A stretch of 46,559 nucleotides of DNA, taken from positions 1 to 46,559 of the forward strand of contig CAITMK010000001.1 of assembly GCA_903893485.1 (NCBI GenBank), written 5' to 3'. The DNA comes from Candidatus Magasanikiibacteriota bacterium. GTDB lineage: Bacteria > Patescibacteriota > Patescibacteriia > Magasanikbacterales > 2-02-FULL-50-9b. Below, piece by piece: positions 41,576 to 46,559 of the stretch; positions within the stretch are counted from its first letter, which is position 1, and the number at the start of each line of letters is the position of its first letter. The notes under the pieces are model-generated. The model worked only from the letters and a program-made list of their open reading frames with translations, was not told the origin of the DNA and searched no databases. Both the position numbers and the translations under genes were made by a program.

Positions 41576-41758
41576 ATGGCACAGAACTGTAAACTCTGCG
41601 AACGTGGCACCACACGCGGCGCAACACGCAGCCACTCAAACATCCAAACAAAAAAATGGGTCGGTATCAATGTACAACCTATGAAATTATTTGGAAAAAT
41701 GATTTCTGTTTGCACCCGTTGCAAACGCACCCTCGCTAAGATGGTAAAGGAAGCATAA
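41576..41758 (+). CDS. rpmB: Ribosomal protein L28 (bL28), zinc-type
   Basis: A 60-residue 50S protein. Cys5/Cys8 (CKLC) and Cys46/Cys49 (CTRC) make the zinc-binding form. The middle RSHSNIQTKKWVGINVQ is diagnostic of L28. It is a single-gene unit with its own promoter and terminator. Confidence 0.97.
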   Translation: MAQNCKLCERGTTRGATRSHSNIQTKKWVGINVQPMKLFGKMISVCTRCKRTLAKMVKEA

Positions 41759-41787
41759 AAAAAGCAGCTCGCAAGGGCTGTTTTTTT
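41757..41787 (+). terminator. rpmB terminator
   Basis: CAGCTC (41765-41770) pairs with GGGCTG (41775-41780) across GCAA, followed by T7; A-run before. Confidence 0.85.
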
Positions 41788-41789
41788 AA

Positions 41790-41818
41790 TTGTAAAAAAA
41801 AAGTGCGCGTGTTACATT
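41790..41818 (+). promoter_or_regulatory. Flippase promoter
   Basis: TTGTAA (41790-41795) and TACATT (41813-41818) are 17 bases apart. The ATG is 12 bases past the -10, leaving a leader of about five bases. Confidence 0.6.
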
Positions 41819-41830
41819 GTACCTACTTAT

Positions 41831-43102
41831 ATGAAATTTTCAGCACTGCTGCATAAATTGGAAAAGCTACTTAAGATCGACGTGCGCTACGTTTTATCGG
41901 GCGGTTTTTGGTTAACGTTTGGGCAAGTAGTTTCTGCAATCACCGGGCTCGCACTTTCAATTATTTTTGCTCGGTTACTACCCAAAGAAACGTACGGCAA
42001 CTACAAATTCATCACTTCCATTTTTGGCATGATCGCGATCACTTCAATTCCAGGATTGGGCGCTGCAGTAACGCAAGCAGTGGTAAAAAAACACGATAAC
42101 ACGATTTATACCGCAATTAAAACGCGCATTCGTTGGGGACTTTTAGGGGCGCTCGCCAGCATTGGTACGGCAATTTATTTTTATGCCAAATCGAATATTG
42201 ATTTTGCAATTATTTTTGGCGCGGCTGCACTATTTTTGCCGTTCATGGATTCGCTCAATACGTACGATTGCTTACTGCAAGGCCGTAAGGATTTTAAAAA
42301 ATCAAATATTCTTTATAGTATTGGACAACTGATCGTACTTGCTGCGATCGCTGCAACAGTTGTGGTAACAAAAAATATTGTTTGGATTACAATAAGTTAC
42401 ATTGCGAGCTGGACGCTTGTTCGAGGTGCTTTTTTTCTGTATATAAAAAAAGATATTAATAAGGATTCAAGCTCCGACGCATCTGCGATTACCTACGGAA
42501 AACATCTTTCCCTCATGAGCGTACTTGCAACACTTACCGGTCAACTCGATAAAGTATTGGCATTTCATTTTTTAGGCGCCGCACAGATGGCAATTTATGC
42601 ATTCGCAATCGCACTTCCCGAACAAGTACGCGTAATACTTGCGAACATTAATACCCTTCTATTTCCAAAATTTGTGCAACATGACGATCGCGTGATTCAT
42701 GGCGCAATGCGCAATAAATTTATAAAACTTTTTATTTTTAGCTCCGCAATAGTCGGATGTTACATTATTTCAGCGCCGTTTGTTTTTAAAATTCTCTTTC
42801 CAAAATATCTTGATTCAGTTCGCTATTCACAAGTATTTGCTCTGTCAATGCTTAATTTAACGTTTACACCAGCAACGGTATATCTGCAGGCAAAAAAGAA
42901 GGTCAAACATATGTATATTGGAAATATTATAACGCCACTTTTCCAAATCACAACCATGGTTGTTGGAATTATTTGGTACGGCCTTATGGGACTTATCATC
43001 GCACGGGTACTAACCCGTTTTTTCGGCAGCCTCTTTAATTTATTTTTGTATCAAAAATCAAAAGATATCGATATGACTGAACAATCTGCGCAGTCCATCT
43101 AA
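41831..43102 (+). CDS. Polysaccharide/oligosaccharide flippase (Wzx/MATE-like)
   Basis: A 423-residue membrane protein with about twelve hydrophobic segments. The N-terminal block GGFWLTFGQVVSAITGLALSIIFARLLPKETYG (two runs: SGGFWLTFGQVVSAITGL and IIFARLLPKETYGNYK) is typical of Wzx-type exporters, which move lipid-linked glycans across the membrane. It faces the convergent methyltransferase gene and opens the surface-polysaccharide cluster, which continues to the end of the window. Confidence 0.88.
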   Translation: MKFSALLHKLEKLLKIDVRYVLSGGFWLTFGQVVSAITGLALSIIFARLLPKETYGNYKFITSIFGMIAITSIPGLGAAVTQAVVKKHDNTIYTAIKTRIRWGLLGALASIGTAIYFYAKSNIDFAIIFGAAALFLPFMDSLNTYDCLLQGRKDFKKSNILYSIGQLIVLAAIAATVVVTKNIVWITISYIASWTLVRGAFFLYIKKDINKDSSSDASAITYGKHLSLMSVLATLTGQLDKVLAFHFLGAAQMAIYAFAIALPEQVRVILANINTLLFPKFVQHDDRVIHGAMRNKFIKLFIFSSAIVGCYIISAPFVFKILFPKYLDSVRYSQVFALSMLNLTFTPATVYLQAKKKVKHMYIGNIITPLFQITTMVVGIIWYGLMGLIIARVLTRFFGSLFNLFLYQKSKDIDMTEQSAQSI

Positions 43103-43104
43103 AA

Positions 43105-43875
43105 TTAGACCGGATCGCCAAATTGTTTTTCCGTAAAAATTTTAATAACATCGCTTTTCTTCCGCGCAACGACACCAATTTTTTGAGCCGACGTTGGTAC
43201 CAATTTTACAAAAAGTTTATGCCACCAGCGAGTTGCCTTATCAATGTAAGCAATTTGTTCCACTGCAAATCCATGCATATTTAGCAATTGACGAAGCGAT
43301 GCAGGGCTATAAAAAATTTTGTGTTCTGGCTGACTTTCAATCGCCTTTTGCACAGTGCGATATGCCTTGAAATTATCGATCGACTCCTCAAGTGTTAACT
43401 CTTGTACATCTCCCATCGTATTTTTCTTTTGAAAAAAAACATTTAAAACATTTTTTAGATCATACACATTTGGCGTATCCATGATGAGTGTACCACCTTC
43501 TTTTAAAATACGCGCGCATTCTGAAATCATTTGACCCGGGTGCCATGAATGTTCGATCACTTCACCAATATACACCACATCAAAAGTACCTGATTCAATA
43601 ACACCCGATAAATCATGGAGGTCGCCAAAATATTGATTTTTCAGATTCATTTCTTTTGCTAAATTTTCATTCACATCAAGGCCAGTATATTCCCCACCAG
43701 ATGCTTCAACAATTTTTCTAATTTCAATAGTAACGCCACCATCACCCAAATTACCAACATCAAGCACGCGGCCTTTGAGCGGACTTAAAAAATGCTTTAC
43801 AAAATTAGTACGTGTATGAAATAAAATACATTTTTGTAAATAAATATACGTGTTGCGCGAAATTTTAGTTGTCAT
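43105..43875 (-). CDS. SAM-dependent methyltransferase, class I
   Basis: A 256-residue protein with a seven-strand methyltransferase core: motif I VLDVGNLGDGGVTIEI (38-53), the acidic end of strand 2 in YTGLDVNE, motif post-I IGEVIEHSWHPGQM, and ILKEGGTLIMDTPN. The ending PASLRQLLNMHGF is common in sugar or lipid methyltransferases in glycan clusters. It is four bases downstream of the glycosyltransferase gene. The acceptor is unknown. Confidence 0.85.
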   Translation of the reverse strand: MTTKISRNTYIYLQKCILFHTRTNFVKHFLSPLKGRVLDVGNLGDGGVTIEIRKIVEASGGEYTGLDVNENLAKEMNLKNQYFGDLHDLSGVIESGTFDVVYIGEVIEHSWHPGQMISECARILKEGGTLIMDTPNVYDLKNVLNVFFQKKNTMGDVQELTLEESIDNFKAYRTVQKAIESQPEHKIFYSPASLRQLLNMHGFAVEQIAYIDKATRWWHKLFVKLVPTSAQKIGVVARKKSDVIKIFTEKQFGDPV

Positions 43876-43878
43876 AGT

Positions 43879-44901
43879 TTAAATGCCCTGTTTAATATAT
43901 GCACTCATTTTTTTAACCAGGCCTGCTAAATCATGGCGGCCTTGAACAATTGCGCGTAATTTATCTGGCGCATCCGGGGTCAGTGCTAAAATATATTTTG
44001 CAATCGCTTCCGGTGTTTCATTTTCAGGTGCTGCTGGATATCCAATCGCCTCGGCCTGCGCTTTCGTAATAACCGGTGTCACACCACAATACATGGATTC
44101 CAAAACGGTTTTATCAATCGTACCTGGAACCATATTTACCAACACGCGAAATTGTGGATATACTTTTTTTAATTCTGGCATCGGGCGTGAACCCATAAAC
44201 GTCACGCGATTTTTGAGATCAGTATTTTCCACGAGCGCGCGAATTTCTATTTCATAATCTGGATCGCGCGTTGGATCGAGCGCGCGACCATAGTGTGTAA
44301 GTGTGTATTCGGGTGGTAAAAATTGCAGTGCCTTAATTACCAAATCAATTCGCTTTGAGCGAGAGATGCGATGCACCGCAAGTAAATTTATTTTTGGCTT
44401 ACGATTTTCGTAATCCGTTATGTCAACATTCCAAAATTGCGTATCAATGCCATGCCCTGTTACAATCTTACGAGGATCTCCTTCATATTGCGGCAGACTT
44501 TCTTTGGTCGCCGCAAACATGCGCTTCACTATTTTGTCGCCAATTTTCATGGAAAAGGTGCGCGTATAGTGGGTATACCACAAATACGTTGGCGTTCGTT
44601 TAATTGCCCAGAGCCAACTACCCGCCGCAAGCCAACGCGGATTCATGTGCACAAAAACGCGATCATGCGGAATCGTGAGAATGAGCCACTGAAAATAAAA
44701 AAATGATTGGAGGCGTGACCAGCCTTTTTCGCGACCCAGTGAATACACGGGCATGTGTAAACTATTTTCACCTTTTTCTAAGCAGATGACCGTCACATCA
44801 AATCCTTCTTGCTCAAACGCTGCAGCCCAAAGTGCGCAAAAAGAAAAATCATCATCACGCTCATGAATTTTTGGTGTAATAAAAAGTAATCGCTGTTTCA
44901 T
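43879..44901 (-). CDS. Glycosyltransferase family 4-like
   Basis: A 340-residue GT-B enzyme. The N-terminal domain begins LLFITPKIHERDDDFSF. The C-terminal nucleotide-sugar domain includes VHRISRSKRIDLVIKAL, VTFMGSRPMPELKKVY and TVLESMYCGVTPVIT, with the donor-binding glutamate in the latter. It starts one base before the WecB-like stop, so it forms a unit with that gene and the methyltransferase. Confidence 0.87.
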   Translation of the reverse strand: MKQRLLFITPKIHERDDDFSFCALWAAAFEQEGFDVTVICLEKGENSLHMPVYSLGREKGWSRLQSFFYFQWLILTIPHDRVFVHMNPRWLAAGSWLWAIKRTPTYLWYTHYTRTFSMKIGDKIVKRMFAATKESLPQYEGDPRKIVTGHGIDTQFWNVDITDYENRKPKINLLAVHRISRSKRIDLVIKALQFLPPEYTLTHYGRALDPTRDPDYEIEIRALVENTDLKNRVTFMGSRPMPELKKVYPQFRVLVNMVPGTIDKTVLESMYCGVTPVITKAQAEAIGYPAAPENETPEAIAKYILALTPDAPDKLRAIVQGRHDLAGLVKKMSAYIKQGI

Positions 44902-44902
44902 A

Positions 44903-45982
44903 CTAATATTTTTTCATGAGAATTTCTACGATTCGATCTGCCGCATGCCCATCCCACAGATGCGGTGCCGCACCTTTTTTCCAGTCACCCCGTTTAATTT
45001 TTTGCACCGCCTGCACAACATCATCACTATTCATACCAATGAGTTCGTTTGTACCTTCAGTAATGGTAATAGGCCGTTCAGTATCGGTGCGCAGTGTGAT
45101 ACAAGGAATTCCAAGCACGGTCGTTTCTTCTTGAATGCCCCCTGAATCAGTAATTACCCCCGCTGAGTCTCTCATTAACGAAATCATTTCAGTGTATGAC
45201 AAAGGATCAGTGCAAATAACCGATGCAGGAAACGTAATATTGAGTGATTCCATTTTTGTCTTTGTGCGGGGATGAACCGGAAAAACGACAGGGATTTCTT
45301 CTGCAACTTTTTTAATAAGCGCTACCGAATTCAAAAGCGCTTCGTCAGTATCAACATTTTGCGGGCGGTGCACCGTAGCAACAATATATTTTTTAGCTGT
45401 CAAACCAAATCGTTCGCAACATTTTAAAGATTCAATTTTGGGAAGTATTTGCATCAGCGAGTCAATCATTACATTACCGACTAAGTGAATACGATCAGCT
45501 GCTATTCCTTCAACAGACAAATTTATTACCCCCTGCGGTTCCGTAACAAAAAGTTCATCTGCATTATGGTCAACAAAAATTCGATTCACCTCTTCAGGCA
45601 TTGACAAATTAAAGCTGCGTAAACCGGATTCAACATGAATAAGCGGGACATTTGTGCTCAGCGCTGCAATGGTGGCAGCAATGGTCGAGGTAACATCCCC
45701 TACAACAACAATTGCATCTGGCGTATTTTTTTGAATTACCGGCACGAGCGCGGCAATTATTTTTTTTGTTTGAGAAATTCGATCACCACCAGAAATACCA
45801 AGATTCACATCAGGTGGCGGTAATCCAAGATCAGAGAAAAAAACATCTGACATGTTTCCATCAAAATGCTGCCCGGTATGCACCAAAACAGGTACAATTT
45901 TTTGTGCAATAAAAGCGCGATACAGTGGAGCAATTTTAACAAAATTTGGACGCGTTCCTGCGACAAGCAAACATGATTTCAT
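44903..45982 (-). CDS. wecB: UDP-N-acetylglucosamine 2-epimerase (WecB-like)
   Basis: Interconverts UDP-GlcNAc and UDP-ManNAc. GTRPNFVKIAPL, HTGQHFDGNMSDVFF, VVGDVTSTIA, HVESGLRSFNLSMPEEVNR and TDSGGIQEET are all family motifs. The start at 45982 (359 residues) is chosen because a good minus-strand promoter lies just upstream; an earlier ATG at 46024 would overlap the previous gene. It could be the non-hydrolysing epimerase for a ManNAc-containing surface glycan. Confidence 0.93.
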   Translation of the reverse strand: MKSCLLVAGTRPNFVKIAPLYRAFIAQKIVPVLVHTGQHFDGNMSDVFFSDLGLPPPDVNLGISGGDRISQTKKIIAALVPVIQKNTPDAIVVVGDVTSTIAATIAALSTNVPLIHVESGLRSFNLSMPEEVNRIFVDHNADELFVTEPQGVINLSVEGIAADRIHLVGNVMIDSLMQILPKIESLKCCERFGLTAKKYIVATVHRPQNVDTDEALLNSVALIKKVAEEIPVVFPVHPRTKTKMESLNITFPASVICTDPLSYTEMISLMRDSAGVITDSGGIQEETTVLGIPCITLRTDTERPITITEGTNELIGMNSDDVVQAVQKIKRGDWKKGAAPHLWDGHAADRIVEILMKKY

Positions 45983-45991
45983 AGCGTTGTT

Positions 45992-46020
45992 ATTGTAGTC
46001 GGGCCCACTTAAAAAGTCAA
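45992..46020 (-). promoter_or_regulatory. wecB promoter
   Basis: On the minus strand TTGACT and TACAAT are 17 bases apart. The ATG is nine bases past the -10, so the mRNA should be essentially leaderless. The -35 overlaps the stop region of the upstream glycosyltransferase. Confidence 0.7.
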
Positions 46021-46559
46021 TCAAAAAGGCTCAGCAATGTGCGGGCGCGCATATCCCACGTATATTTTTGGCAAACAATTTGCAACGCTTTTTGCGCGCG
46101 ATTATTAGCTTCTGCCGAATTACTAAGTGCGGCAATGCAAGCATCAAAAAAACTGTTTGCATCATCAGGCAATGCAAAAAAAGCAGCATCATCTGTTAAA
46201 ATCTCTCGCATGGATGGTAAATCTGAAACAACAATCGGTCGTGCCGATGCCATATATTCAAAAAGCTTCATTGGTGAGGTATACTCGCGAGAAATTTTTT
46301 CCACGCCTGAATTTGGAATAATAAGTACGTCGGCGGCTTGCAAATAAAGCGGCATTTCTTGATGAGGTTTTTGCCCAAGATACACAATAGTATCGATACC
46401 TTTAGCTCGGGCGCGATTTAGCTCAATATCGCATGCAACCCCGCCCACCACGACCAGCAACATCGTTTCTGGCAATTTACGTGCAAGCTCAAGTAACAGG
46501 TCTGCACCCTTCCAAGAATATAAGTGGCCCGTATATAAAATTATTTTTTTATCAAACGG
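46017..46559 (-). CDS. Glycosyltransferase family 4, C-terminal part (partial)
   Basis: The frame is open from the window edge (46559) to the stop at 46017, giving the C-terminal 180 residues of a GT-B enzyme. The donor-domain start ILYTGHLYSWKGAD is clear, as is the EYTSPMKLFEYMASARPIVVSD block with the usual E-x7-E glutamates. The N-terminal acceptor domain lies outside the window. It belongs to the same glycan cluster as the downstream genes. Confidence 0.88.
   Translation of the reverse strand, partial: PFDKKIILYTGHLYSWKGADLLLELARKLPETMLLVVVGGVACDIELNRARAKGIDTIVYLGQKPHQEMPLYLQAADVLIIPNSGVEKISREYTSPMKLFEYMASARPIVVSDLPSMREILTDDAAFFALPDDANSFFDACIAALSNSAEANNRAQKALQIVCQKYTWDMRARTLLSLFD

Overview
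The window looks like a contig from a Candidate Phyla Radiation (Patescibacteria) bacterium, probably Parcubacteria-like; I cannot fix the class from sequence alone. Supporting signs are the S10-spc-alpha ribosomal cluster running rpsE-rplO with no rpmD (L30), a loss known across CPR; compacted enzymes (a short peptidyl-tRNA hydrolase, an aspartyl-tRNA synthetase without the GAD insertion, an RSH protein without ACT); very tight gene packing; and weak Shine-Dalgarno signals. TGA acts as a normal stop (dprA, scpA), so this is not a UGA-recoding lineage.

Layout. 1-2890: end of a LytR_C-type protein, then der, pth and dprA. 2925-5066: topA. 5067-5537: a dense non-coding segment with two short convergence-free transcription units, a structured repeat and the promoter of the RSH gene. 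5538-8720: rel/spo (+) facing parB-parA (-). 8801-8986: tRNA-Leu and tRNA-Met, followed by a second copy of the structured repeat. 9203-12767: D-Ala-D-Ala carboxypeptidase, scpB, scpA and aspS. 12890-14986: an orphan lipoprotein and asnS. 15086-15712: a DedA-like membrane protein. 15683-19438: recO, ruvX, map, adk and secY, continuous with the ribosomal protein operons (19449-28831) and tuf (28915-30105). 30270-36036: an accessory block lying between tuf and fusA. It holds a three-gene ATP-citrate-lyase-like module (citryl-CoA synthetase beta-like, alpha-like, and a very short citryl-CoA lyase), a degraded ORF, a kinase/NMP-kinase fusion and a deacetylase/glycosyltransferase fusion. 36138-39151: fusA, rpsG and rpsL. 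39290-39570: a probable structured non-coding RNA divergent from rpsL. 39656-40807: a GC-rich orphan gene with its own promoter and terminator. 40898-41758: an M50 protease and rpmB. 41831 to the end: a surface-polysaccharide cluster (flippase, methyltransferase, glycosyltransferases, WecB-like epimerase).

How it fits together. Most of the window is translation, secretion and chromosome-segregation housekeeping. The accessory parts are for envelope glycans, plus a possible ATP-driven cleavage of citrate to acetyl-CoA and oxaloacetate, which would be unexpected in a cell with so reduced a metabolism. The most unusual items are the split, shrunken citrate-cleavage module; a two-copy dispersed element whose hairpin arms differ in sequence but keep their pairing; an approximately 270-nt structured RNA candidate with mutually exclusive pairings; a His/Asp-rich extension on ribosomal protein L23; and promoters placed so close to start codons that many mRNAs should be leaderless or nearly so. 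All function calls come from reading motifs; no database search was run.
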